Assembly: GCA_001828295.1 (NCBI GenBank)
Contig: MHYI01000183.1
Location: forward strand, 1 to 6,782
DNA: 6,782 bases
Direction of reading: 5' to 3'
Source of the DNA: Planctomycetes bacterium RBG_16_41_13
Lineage (GTDB): Bacteria; Planctomycetota; Brocadiia; Brocadiales; Brocadiaceae
Part shown: positions 1-6,619 of the stretch, piece after piece
Layout of the letters: each line of letters starts with the position of its first letter
How positions within the stretch are numbered: position 1 is the first letter of the stretch
Made by a program: the position numbers and the translations under genes
Notes under the pieces: generated by a model
The model's input: only the letters and a program-made list of their open reading frames with translations
Told to the model about the DNA's origin: nothing
The model's database searches: none

Positions 1-1001
1 AAGCTTTTATTAAGCATATGTTTATTAATTTTTTCCATTAATTTCTGTCTCGTTACCGGTTTTACTATAAAATCAGCAGCGCCCGCCCTTACGGCGCGTA
101 TTACATTTTCCTGCGTAGGGTGGGCGGAACAGATAATAATAGGCACATCTTCAACCATTGCATTTCTTTTAATCCTTTCGCAGAGGGTAATTCCGTCAAC
201 TCCGGGCATGTAAATGTCCATTAACACCATATCGATGTTTGTTTTCCCCAGAATTGATAGCGCATTGCTTGGATTGTCTGTTACCAATACTTTATACTCG
301 TTCCCCAGTAATTTCCTGATGATGCGTAAATCGGTGTTTGAATCGTCCACGGCAAGTATTGTTCCCCGATATTCTTTGTTTTCTTCTTCAATGATTTCCC
401 CGAAAAATTCTTCCCCGATCAGTTTAGGGACACATATGATAAAATGGTCATCGTCAAAACCCATTATTCTTAAAGAAGTGGAGAGGAAAAGGCATTCTTC
501 GTTAAGGATGTCGTCTTTTAATACGGTAGTCATATTCTCTTTGTTTATTGGATCTACCGATAATAATTTCAGGTGAATCGGTTTGGGTAATTTCAGGCGT
601 AGGTCATTATCTAAAATACCGCATACCTGATTCGAAAACTCTTTGAAACCATCCGCGCAATCGGCGTCGAAATTTTCCTTAAGAGCGTTTTCCTTTATTG
701 CTTCATCTTCGAGGAGTAAGAGAATGTTACCAATTGTTATGGCTAGCTTTAAAGATAAAAGTAAATATATTTCGCCTTCATAAAAATCCTCGACAATTAT
801 TTTTGACAATACAAACTTTGCATTGGCATTTTTAATGAAAGTTCCTATGGTGGTAATTTTTAAAGTCGGGCCGATGAGGAAAAACTGCTTGTTGGTTAAT
901 TGGCTGCATCCTTCGCAAATGCGCGGAAAGGTACTCACCCACGCTTTCTCGAACTGAGACGCAGGCACCTTTTTCTCTGATTTTTCTGTAGGTTTTTCCA
1001 T
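1..1001 (-). CDS. CheC/CheX-like domain fused to a response-regulator receiver (3' end cut by window edge)
   Basis: The frame is open from an ATG at 1001 to the window edge, giving 333 residues with no stop, so the C-terminus is missing. Residues about 213-330 form a nearly complete receiver domain: acidic pair D219/D220, phospho-acceptor D262 in the motif LMDIYMPG, switch S292 and lysine K314 in IVKP. Residues about 30-205 resemble the CheC/CheX/FliY phosphatase fold: D117-x3-E121-x2-N124 followed by G128 matches the helix that carries the catalytic Glu and Asn. The Pro expected 22 residues after the Asn is absent (L146), although P139 and P141 lie nearby. I infer a cytoplasmic regulator combining a phosphatase-like domain and a phosphorylatable domain. 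It follows cheX by 26 bp and is probably in the same transcript. No Shine-Dalgarno sequence is visible before the ATG. The receiver call is firm; the N-terminal call is moderate. Confidence 0.85.
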   Translation of the reverse strand, partial: MEKPTEKSEKKVPASQFEKAWVSTFPRICEGCSQLTNKQFFLIGPTLKITTIGTFIKNANAKFVLSKIIVEDFYEGEIYLLLSLKLAITIGNILLLLEDEAIKENALKENFDADCADGFKEFSNQVCGILDNDLRLKLPKPIHLKLLSVDPINKENMTTVLKDDILNEECLFLSTSLRIMGFDDDHFIICVPKLIGEEFFGEIIEEENKEYRGTILAVDDSNTDLRIIRKLLGNEYKVLVTDNPSNALSILGKTNIDMVLMDIYMPGVDGITLCERIKRNAMVEDVPIIICSAHPTQENVIRAVRAGAADFIVKPVTRQKLMEKINKHMLNKS

Positions 1002-1027
1002 AATTATGGTGAGGGGTAAATAAACTA

Positions 1028-1552
1028 TTATTTTGACTCTTTCAGCAGTAAGCCTACGCCAAATTTTTCTTTTTCTGAGATAAAATACGTCATCAGCCAT
1101 GGGTCCTTGCTAAAGCATGACAATGCGGTGTCTGCTACGGTAGGCACGTTGCCAACCGCTGTAATGGAAAGGCCTTCCCCCGCTATTACGATGGGGATAG
1201 AAAGGTGCATTTCGCCATATTTTTCTGACATTTTGGTCTTAATATTTCCGGCGATCATATTGGATACTTCTCCGATGGCATCTTTCACGTCGTTGTTGAA
1301 TTCCTGCAGTTCCATCATTAACATGCTGGAGGCTACTTTTAGCGCAAACTTTTTTGAACAAAATACGCCAACGACTCCGTGGTACTGGCCGGTAAAACTT
1401 ACCATGCCAATAACGTCGGTTTTAATCTGTGTTTCGTCAATGAGCGAAGCATTGTCATAGTTTAACTCCAGCATGATCATTGTATCAAATAATGTTTTCG
1501 TTGTTTCCTTAATATCGGAAGTAATCCCATCCATGATCCCCTTAACATCCAT
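1028..1552 (-). CDS. cheX: CheX-type CheY-P phosphatase
   Basis: This 174-residue protein has the length and motif of CheX, a cytoplasmic phosphatase that removes phosphate from CheY-P. The active-site pattern (D/S)-x3-E-x2-N-x21-P is matched exactly by D91, E95, N98 and P120, inside the segment EVSNMIAG. Upstream, residues about 45-80 have the usual beta strands and helix (VIGMVSFTGQYHGVVGVF, then a helix ending in SSMLMM). The start is supported by a clear AAAGGAG ribosome binding site 8 bases upstream (1561-1567). It lies 76 bp downstream of the cheY-like gene and 26 bp upstream of the CheX-receiver fusion, so its natural substrate may be either neighbouring receiver. Function is inferred from family motifs; family membership is secure. 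Confidence 0.88.
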   Translation of the reverse strand: MDVKGIMDGITSDIKETTKTLFDTMIMLELNYDNASLIDETQIKTDVIGMVSFTGQYHGVVGVFCSKKFALKVASSMLMMELQEFNNDVKDAIGEVSNMIAGNIKTKMSEKYGEMHLSIPIVIAGEGLSITAVGNVPTVADTALSCFSKDPWLMTYFISEKEKFGVGLLLKESK

Positions 1553-1560
1553 CGTGTAAG

Positions 1561-1567
1561 CTCCTTT
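1561..1567 (-). promoter_or_regulatory. Ribosome binding site of cheX
   Basis: On the minus strand this reads AAAGGAG, 8 bases before the ATG at 1552. It fixes the start of the CheX gene. Confidence 0.75.
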
Positions 1568-1628
1568 TGATTTTTTTTCGGTTTTTTTAAATTGCCCGGG
1601 CTCAAATAGCTATTAAAAAGGTACGTTT

Positions 1629-2003
1629 CTATTTAATTTGCAAAAAAGCGCCTAATTTGGTTTTTAATTGGTCTGGCGTGAATGGCTTTGTGAGATAGCC
1701 ATTTGCGCCGCTGCCTGTTGCCTCCACTACCTTTGCGTCGCTGCCTTCGGTGGTACACATCACGATAGGGGTCTGGTTTCCGCTGCCCCTGAGCGCCTTT
1801 ACAAACTCAATCCCTGTCATATTGGGCATGTTCCAATCGCAAAGAATCAGGTCAATGCTGCTATCTGCGGCAATTTTGGCAAGAGCTTCTTTTCCGTCTC
1901 CCGCTTCCACAAATGAATCAACTATCAACCCGGACTGTTGAATGTTTCTCTGGATCATTTTGCGCATTACGGTTGAATCATCAATTATTAATACCTTTGG
2001 CAT
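1629..2003 (-). CDS. CheY-like single-domain response regulator
   Basis: This 124-residue protein consists only of a receiver domain, the usual length for CheY. All key residues are present: D8 and D9 bind Mg2+, D56 in CDWNMP is the phospho-acceptor, T84 (followed by T85 and E86) is the switch Thr, Y103 the switch aromatic and K106 the invariant Lys in TKPF. The DWNMP and following-Glu pattern is close to classical chemotaxis CheY and differs from the DIYMP receiver encoded at 1-1001. There is no output domain, so it must act by protein-protein contact or phosphotransfer. It is the first gene of a leftward cluster with a CheX phosphatase. The start has a good AAGGAG site at 2015-2020. No CheA, receptor or flagellar gene is in view, so motility control cannot be assumed. 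Confidence 0.92.
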   Translation of the reverse strand: MPKVLIIDDSTVMRKMIQRNIQQSGLIVDSFVEAGDGKEALAKIAADSSIDLILCDWNMPNMTGIEFVKALRGSGNQTPIVMCTTEGSDAKVVEATGSGANGYLTKPFTPDQLKTKLGAFLQIK

Positions 2004-2014
2004 AACACTCTTAT

Positions 2015-2020
2015 CTCCTT
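2015..2020 (-). promoter_or_regulatory. Ribosome binding site of the cheY-like gene
   Basis: The minus strand reads AAGGAG followed by ATAAG, 11 bases before the ATG at 2003. The spacing is slightly long but the match is strong. Confidence 0.7.
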
Positions 2021-2038
2021 CTGTTAAAGATTAAAATG

Positions 2039-2068
2039 AATATATTTCTTAAAATTCATGCCTGTCTC
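2039..2068 (-). promoter_or_regulatory. Possible sigma-70-type promoter for the cheY-cheX cluster
   Basis: On the minus strand GAGACA (2068-2063) and TATATT (2044-2039) are separated by 18 bases and lie just upstream of the cheY ribosome binding site. The match to TTGACA/TATAAT is only partial, and AT-rich DNA gives such matches by chance. Confidence 0.25.
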
Positions 2069-2165
2069 ACCGTAATTATTCAGCTTAGATGGTTTTTTGC
2101 AAAAAAGGCGCTTCAGGAGTTCTGAAATTACGGCAGTATATTACCACAAAATTATATAATTTTAC

Positions 2166-2202
2166 AAGGTAGCATTATACAGAAAGGTAGCATTATACAG
2201 AA
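2166..2202. repeat. Exact 18-bp tandem duplication
   Basis: The unit AAGGTAGCATTATACAGA occurs twice head to tail (2166-2183 and 2184-2201), plus one further matching base. It lies about 130-160 bp upstream of both divergent start codons. It could be a paired regulator binding site or a recent slippage duplication; the sequence alone does not decide. Confidence 0.9.
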
Positions 2203-2328
2203 TTGAGGGAAAGATTTTAAATAAAATTTAAGAAATTCCAGCGCTTCTGAAAATCGCGATACTTTATTTTGAACGGTTTATTTTTAATTTTCTTGAAAGG
2301 TTTATAGAAATTTGTTTTATTAACGCTT

Positions 2329-4071
2329 ATGGAAATCAATAAAAATACCGTAATTAAAGACCTCATAGAGGCGCATCCGGAAACACTTGCAGTATTCAAA
2401 AAGTATAACCTGGTTATTGCCGGCGGTGTGCGGGGGCCTAATGAGCCAATAGCTTTTTTTGCTAAGGCACATGAGGTAGATTATGACACGTTGGTGAGAG
2501 AATTAAATGAAGCCATTGAAAAAGGCGGAGGGGAGCATGTTGAACTTCCTTTGTTAGAGGTAGATAAGGTATATGAAAAGTTCGCAAAAGCTGCGATTTT
2601 ATTTACCCTTACCGCAGGGGTAACATTTGGCGCTATTATCCTTAGTTATATTGCAATTAAATTAGATTTCAGCGCAACGTACTATGCCCTCATTCAGGCG
2701 CATGGTTATGCCCAGCTAGTGGGGTGGGTAGGGCTTTTTATTATGGGGTTCGCTTTATACATCATACCGAGAGTAAAAAATACAGAACTGAAGCATAAAA
2801 ATTTAGTAAATGTATGCTTTGGGTTCATTATTATCGGCATTGTTTTAAGGGCCGTTGTACAACCTGTTCCGTATAGTTCTGTCAGATTCCTGCTTCCAGC
2901 ATCCGCAATGTTTGAGATTGGTGCAGTCCTGTTGTTTTCCTTCATTCTTTTTAGTACGATATCTGCCAGTCAGGAAAAGGTTGGCATATTCGATAAATTT
3001 TTCAAGGCGGGGCTACTGTGGTTAGTGATTTCCTCATTGGTGAATTTGGGGATGGTTATTTATTTATATAATAAATCACTTCAGGAGATACCCAAAACAG
3101 TTTTTAGCCCTTATGTACATTTGTACCTCTTTGGTTTTGTTTTTATGTTTATTTTTGCTGTCAATATAAGGACAGTATATGCTTTTCTTGACATTAAGCC
3201 CGTCCGGGAAAAGGCGATTAACCTGAGTTTTTGGATTCTTAACGCATCTATACCCGTTTATTTTATTACATGCGTATTTGCCGGTAAAAGTGTTGTTGCG
3301 CTGCGGTTTTCACAATTGGTGGTATTCTTCATGGCATTCGCCGTTTTTTCATTCATTTACGGCTTGCGCGTCTTTGAGAGGTCTACAAAAGAACTTCGTG
3401 ATGTTGTAATGGACAGGAGTTATACAAAAACGATACGCGCCGCTTACATATGGCTTATCGTCAGTATGCTAATACTCATTACCATGCCTTTTTTGCATCA
3501 TAAAACAGAAATATTAAAGCAATTTCATGGTTCGTTTAATCATGCCGTCACCGTAGGTTTTATCACGATGATGATGATTGGTTATGCTTCAAAGATGGTT
3601 CCAACGTTTACCGGCATCAATATGCACAGTATTAAACTTTCAAATATTACTTTTATACTTTTAAACACAGGATGTTTTATTCGGGTGTTTTCCCAGATGT
3701 CCGTCGGCATAAGCGGAGGAAAACCTGTTTTTTATGGCATCGTGGGAACATCGGGATGGTTTGAGCTGGCCGCGATAGGGTTTTTTGGATACAATTTATG
3801 GAAGACCATGAACACTAAGGAAGAACCTAAACCTTCTGAAATTAAAAAATTAACGGTGGTAGACAAGGATACGAAGGTATTTGATATTGTGGACCAATAT
3901 CCGGAAACATTGCAAATCTTTCTTGATTATGGATTCAGCCAAATGGCGAATCCTGTTATGAGGAATACTATGGGAAGAGTGGCAACCATCGATATGGCTA
4001 CAAAAATGCATAATGTAGATAGGGAAAAATTCATTCAATCCCTTAACGATAAAATCGCCGGCAGAAAATAA
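2329..4071 (+). CDS. NnrS/haem-copper-like 12-helix membrane protein with DUF1858-like domains at both ends
   Basis: The 580 residues divide into three parts. Residues about 5-63 and 508-575 are two DUF1858-like domains, each with a PETL motif (17-20 and 525-528) followed by a phenylalanine-tyrosine helix. Between them lie about twelve hydrophobic segments, near 88-108, 122-146, 159-178, 188-210, 224-246, 262-285, 298-317, 325-348, 369-388, 404-424, 437-455 and 468-490. Histidines H125, H264 and H405 begin or sit in helices 2, 6 and 10, in similar contexts (GWVGLFIMG, GFVFMFIFA, GFITMMMIG), as in the NnrS family and in haem-copper oxidase subunit I. NnrS proteins bind haem and copper and are linked to nitric oxide stress. 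Neither terminal domain has cysteine. The start is the only ATG after an in-frame stop (2305-2307), and no Shine-Dalgarno site is visible. The exact ligand and activity are unknown. Confidence 0.8.
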   Translation: MEINKNTVIKDLIEAHPETLAVFKKYNLVIAGGVRGPNEPIAFFAKAHEVDYDTLVRELNEAIEKGGGEHVELPLLEVDKVYEKFAKAAILFTLTAGVTFGAIILSYIAIKLDFSATYYALIQAHGYAQLVGWVGLFIMGFALYIIPRVKNTELKHKNLVNVCFGFIIIGIVLRAVVQPVPYSSVRFLLPASAMFEIGAVLLFSFILFSTISASQEKVGIFDKFFKAGLLWLVISSLVNLGMVIYLYNKSLQEIPKTVFSPYVHLYLFGFVFMFIFAVNIRTVYAFLDIKPVREKAINLSFWILNASIPVYFITCVFAGKSVVALRFSQLVVFFMAFAVFSFIYGLRVFERSTKELRDVVMDRSYTKTIRAAYIWLIVSMLILITMPFLHHKTEILKQFHGSFNHAVTVGFITMMMIGYASKMVPTFTGINMHSIKLSNITFILLNTGCFIRVFSQMSVGISGGKPVFYGIVGTSGWFELAAIGFFGYNLWKTMNTKEEPKPSEIKKLTVVDKDTKVFDIVDQYPETLQIFLDYGFSQMANPVMRNTMGRVATIDMATKMHNVDREKFIQSLNDKIAGRK

Positions 4072-4092
4072 TCCCATCCCCCTTTTCAAACC

Positions 4093-5367
4093 ATGGCAAA
4101 AGAATCCCGAATATCCTTATTCGATTTAACCACGGGTTTATCAGAAACCGTTGATTTAGTTAATCCCGCATGGGTAAATCATCATATGCAGGTTGCTTAT
4201 ATCGCTTTTAGCCTCAGCGAAGAACTGGGGTTATCCATGGAAGAAAAAAGCGATCTCGTGTTGGCGGGGGCTTTGCATGATATTGGATGTTATTGCCATG
4301 CAGAAAGAATGGACCTTCTCAAATTTGAGAGCGAATTTCCTCACGAACATGAAGAATTAGGATACCTCTTCCTTAATGAATTTAAACCATTTAGTTCCAT
4401 CGCAAATCTTATACGATTTCATCACGTCCGCTGGGATAAAAAAAATAAAATACAGAAATCGGGGAAAAAGGTGCCATATGGCAGCTATATATTACATATT
4501 GCGGACAGGGTTTCCATTTTAATAAATAAGCAGGAAGAAATACTCGGGCAGGTGGACAGTATTTGTGAAAATATAACGGCACAATCCGGAAAAATGTTCA
4601 TGCCGGAACTGGTAGATGCCTTTGTGAAATTAGCAGAAAAAGAGTATTTCTGGCTTGAAGCCACTTCTTCACTGCTCTATGTAATCCTGTCCGGCAGGGT
4701 AAAAATGCCTTCTATTTCACTGGACATGGAGCATCTCGTTTCCTTTTCTAAGGTATTTTCAAGAATTGTAGATTTCAGAAGCTCTTTTTTTGCCACGCAT
4801 TCTGCCGGCGTTGCGGCTACGGCTGAAAAGTTGGCGCAATTTGCCGGTTTTTCAAAACAAGAATGCCAATGGATGAAAATTGCCGGTTATGTACACGATA
4901 TCGGAATGCTTGTGGTGCCGATAGAGCTGTTGGAAAAAGAAGAACCGTTAACGGAAGAGGAGTTTGGCATTATTCGTAAGCATCCCTTCTATACGCATCT
5001 TATCCTTAAAAGCATCGCGGCTTTCAAGGATATTGTTTCGTGGGCGTCGTATCACCACGAAACGTTATCAGGGACAGGCTATCCTTTCCATGTCAAAGAG
5101 GATAATCTCCCGTTGGGAGCGCGAATCCTGGCAGTTGCCAATGTATTTACCTCCCTCACAGAAATCAGACCATACCGGAATAAATTTTCCGGCGAAACAA
5201 TTCACGAAGAGCTTAAAAAATTGGGAGAAGAATCGAAACTCGATCCCAATATTGTTTCAGCACTACTCTTGCATTTTAATGAAATTAATTCTGCACGAAT
5301 TGCCGCACAGGATGAAGCGAAAGAAAACTACCTTAAAACAGAATGCATACTCCTGCACTTCGAATAA
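4093..5367 (+). CDS. Tandem HD / HD-GYP domain protein (phosphodiesterase-like)
   Basis: The 424 residues contain two HD-superfamily domains. The first (about 25-150) shows H30/H31, H62-D63 in ALHDIG, H84/H86, H110-H111 and D138 in HIADRV: a full set of likely metal ligands but no GYP signature. The second (about 230-375) shows H236, H268-D269 in VHDIGM, H297, then HHE at 321-323 leading to the GTGYP signature at 327-331, and the closing RPYR at 359-362. This is the HD-GYP pattern of cyclic-di-GMP phosphodiesterases, except that the last metal-binding Asp (usually ADVFDAL) is N350 in VANVFTSL. No membrane or receiver segment is seen, so it is probably cytoplasmic. It starts 21 bp after the NnrS-like gene and is likely cotranscribed. 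No Shine-Dalgarno site is visible. Substrate is uncertain; it may be a sensor rather than an enzyme. Confidence 0.85.
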   Translation: MAKESRISLFDLTTGLSETVDLVNPAWVNHHMQVAYIAFSLSEELGLSMEEKSDLVLAGALHDIGCYCHAERMDLLKFESEFPHEHEELGYLFLNEFKPFSSIANLIRFHHVRWDKKNKIQKSGKKVPYGSYILHIADRVSILINKQEEILGQVDSICENITAQSGKMFMPELVDAFVKLAEKEYFWLEATSSLLYVILSGRVKMPSISLDMEHLVSFSKVFSRIVDFRSSFFATHSAGVAATAEKLAQFAGFSKQECQWMKIAGYVHDIGMLVVPIELLEKEEPLTEEEFGIIRKHPFYTHLILKSIAAFKDIVSWASYHHETLSGTGYPFHVKEDNLPLGARILAVANVFTSLTEIRPYRNKFSGETIHEELKKLGEESKLDPNIVSALLLHFNEINSARIAAQDEAKENYLKTECILLHFE

Positions 5368-5378
5368 TAATGTGCAGG
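5352..5378. terminator. Possible bidirectional hairpin at the convergent gene ends
   Basis: CCTGCAC (5352-5358) pairs perfectly with GTGCAGG (5372-5378) across a 13-base loop that contains the stop codon of the HD-domain gene (5365-5367). The stem is short and no T-run follows on the plus strand; on the minus strand a short T-run appears after about 14 bases. It sits exactly where a shared terminator would be needed, but the evidence is weak. Confidence 0.3.
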
Positions 5379-5385
5379 TACGCGA

Positions 5386-6492
5386 TTACTTACTATCAAT
5401 GGGTTGCAGTTTGATTCTTTTTTCCATGATATTTTTATCCCGCAAAACCTTTAATGTAACACTATCCCCCACTTTGTAGCGGGACAACTCCTTGATGAGA
5501 TCCTCAGAATTATTCACCTTGTTTCCCTCTACCTCTATAATTACATCCCCCAAAAGTATGCTGCCCGTGCTGTTTCTTTTTGTTCCCCGTAAACCGGCCT
5601 TGTCTGCCGCCCCATTTGGAATGACTTCAAGAAGACATGCACCTTGTATTTCAAGCCGTTTTGTAATGTTATTGGGAACAAGGGTAATGCCCAAACCCGG
5701 ACGTTCTACTTTTCCCATTGCAATTAATTGAGAAACATTACGGTTTATTGTATCAATGGGAACCGCAAATCCAATACCTGTACTCGCACCGCTGGGACTT
5801 ATAATTGATGTGTTCATTCCGATAACTCTTCCAAAGGAATCCAGTAAGGGACCTCCTGAATTTCCAGGATTAATGGCGGCGTCTGTCTGGATAACGTCAA
5901 AAATGGTTCTTCCCGTCATAGCCTCAATCGTTCTTCCAAGCGCACTGATAATACCTGTTGTAAGAGTCAGATCAAGACCGAATGGATTGCCGAGCGCCAG
6001 TACTTTCTGGCCCACCTGCAGATCGGAAGAAGTACCAATGAGTACAGGTATCAGTTTTGTTTTTGGCGCATTGATTCTAAGCACCGCAATGTCATGGTCG
6101 GGATCAACGCCTACGAGGCGGGCGTCCCACACAGAACCGTCGTTCAACGTCACATCTATTTCATTCGCATTGTAGATTACGTGAAAATTAGTTACGATAT
6201 GACCGTTTTCATCCCAGATAAAACCAGAACCGGCGCCCTGCGGAATCTTGAAAACATCCAGCGAGAACAAATCCCTTCGCACCTGTTTGTTTGTAATATA
6301 TATCACGGAAGAAGATGTCATCTTGAAAATGTCTATGGTAGCCTGCTCCTCTTTGCCAAATGTACCCGGGGATGGCGTTACGGGACGGAACTCTACTTTA
6401 TCGCGTGATAAAGTCCCTGTTGCGTGGTAAAAAAATAATCCTGCTATAATTAAAAAAAAGTAGGGGAGAAATTTTGTGTATTTCCTGTTCAT
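5386..6492 (-). CDS. HtrA/Deg-type serine protease with one PDZ domain, membrane-anchored or secreted
   Basis: The 368 residues start at ATG 6492, chosen over an in-frame TTG at 6537 because AAAGGAT (6498-6504) precedes it by 5 bases and the following MNRKYTK begins a basic signal segment. A hydrophobic stretch (residues about 8-22) acts as a signal peptide or anchor, placing the rest in the periplasm. A trypsin-like domain follows with the complete catalytic triad H104 (TNFHVI), D134 (DHDIAVL) and S212 (GNSGGP). Residues about 265-365 form a single PDZ domain. HtrA proteases degrade or sense misfolded envelope proteins; single-PDZ members include DegS and Deg types. The gene converges on the HD-domain gene with 18 bp between stops. 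Nothing is truncated. I use no gene symbol because orthology to degP, degQ or degS cannot be assigned from the sequence. Confidence 0.94.
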   Translation of the reverse strand: MNRKYTKFLPYFFLIIAGLFFYHATGTLSRDKVEFRPVTPSPGTFGKEEQATIDIFKMTSSSVIYITNKQVRRDLFSLDVFKIPQGAGSGFIWDENGHIVTNFHVIYNANEIDVTLNDGSVWDARLVGVDPDHDIAVLRINAPKTKLIPVLIGTSSDLQVGQKVLALGNPFGLDLTLTTGIISALGRTIEAMTGRTIFDVIQTDAAINPGNSGGPLLDSFGRVIGMNTSIISPSGASTGIGFAVPIDTINRNVSQLIAMGKVERPGLGITLVPNNITKRLEIQGACLLEVIPNGAADKAGLRGTKRNSTGSILLGDVIIEVEGNKVNNSEDLIKELSRYKVGDSVTLKVLRDKNIMEKRIKLQPIDSK

Positions 6493-6497
6493 ATCGT

Positions 6498-6504
6498 ATC
6501 CTTT
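6498..6504 (-). promoter_or_regulatory. Ribosome binding site that fixes the htrA start
   Basis: The minus strand reads AAAGGAT, 5 bases before the ATG at 6492. It supports this start over the TTG at 6537, which would place 15 hydrophilic residues before the signal segment. Confidence 0.7.
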
Positions 6505-6579
6505 CAAGGTAGATGAAAATTCTGGTTCTTCTCCCAATTAGTCAATAAGAATTGAGAAGAAATTCCTTTACGGTTTAAT

Positions 6580-6607
6580 TATTTATAATTGTATGATGTT
6601 TTGTCAA
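6580..6607 (-). promoter_or_regulatory. Candidate promoter for the HtrA-type protease gene
   Basis: On the minus strand a perfect TTGACA lies at 6607-6602. The best -10 candidates are TAAATA at 6585-6580 (16-base spacing) and TATAAA at 6587-6582 (14-base spacing). It lies about 90-115 bp upstream of the ATG, in a position that could serve htrA. The -35 match is good; the -10 and spacing are ambiguous. Confidence 0.4.
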
Positions 6608-6619
6608 GCATAGGGTTTG

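Larger units (their letters stand above)
2004..2328. other. Divergent intergenic region between the cheY-like gene and the NnrS-like gene
   Basis: These 325 bases separate two divergent genes and must hold both promoters. I see no convincing gene in them. Visible elements are a 14-bp AT-rich palindrome with a GC centre (TTTTTTGCAAAAAA, 2093-2106), a 5-bp inverted repeat TTCAG/CTGAA (2112-2116 and 2122-2126), a palindrome ATTATATAAT (2151-2160) that offers a TATAAT on both strands, and an exact 18-bp tandem duplication (2166-2201). No FNR-type TTGAT-N4-ATCAA site, as often found near NnrS genes, was found by eye. Confidence 0.7.

Noticed and set aside
214..576. Plus-strand open frame of 120 codons
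   Set aside because: It lies wholly opposite the CheX-receiver fusion gene, whose minus-strand product has a clear receiver domain. The frame encodes no recognisable motif.
1107..1460. Plus-strand open frame of 117 codons
   Set aside because: It is the antisense shadow of cheX and has no recognisable domain.
1594..1614. GCCCGGGC and AATAGCTATT palindromes as a terminator between cheY and cheX
   Set aside because: Both are loopless palindromes and cannot fold as ordinary hairpins, and no strong stem with a T-run is seen. Read-through from cheY to cheX remains more likely.
2217..2399. Minus-strand open frame of 60 codons
   Set aside because: It overlaps the start of the NnrS-like gene and runs into AT-rich intergenic DNA. 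It has no motif.
4964..5479. Plus-strand open frame of 171 codons
   Set aside because: It overlaps the HD-GYP region in another frame and then the 3' end of htrA. The peptide is rich in Ser and Arg with no domain pattern.
5756..6175. Plus-strand open frame of 139 codons
   Set aside because: It is antisense to the protease domain of the HtrA-type gene, which has an intact catalytic triad.
6493..6537. N-terminal extension of HtrA from a TTG at 6537
   Set aside because: The ATG at 6492 has a better ribosome binding site and places the signal segment at the N-terminus. The extra 15 residues are hydrophilic and overlap the ribosome binding site.
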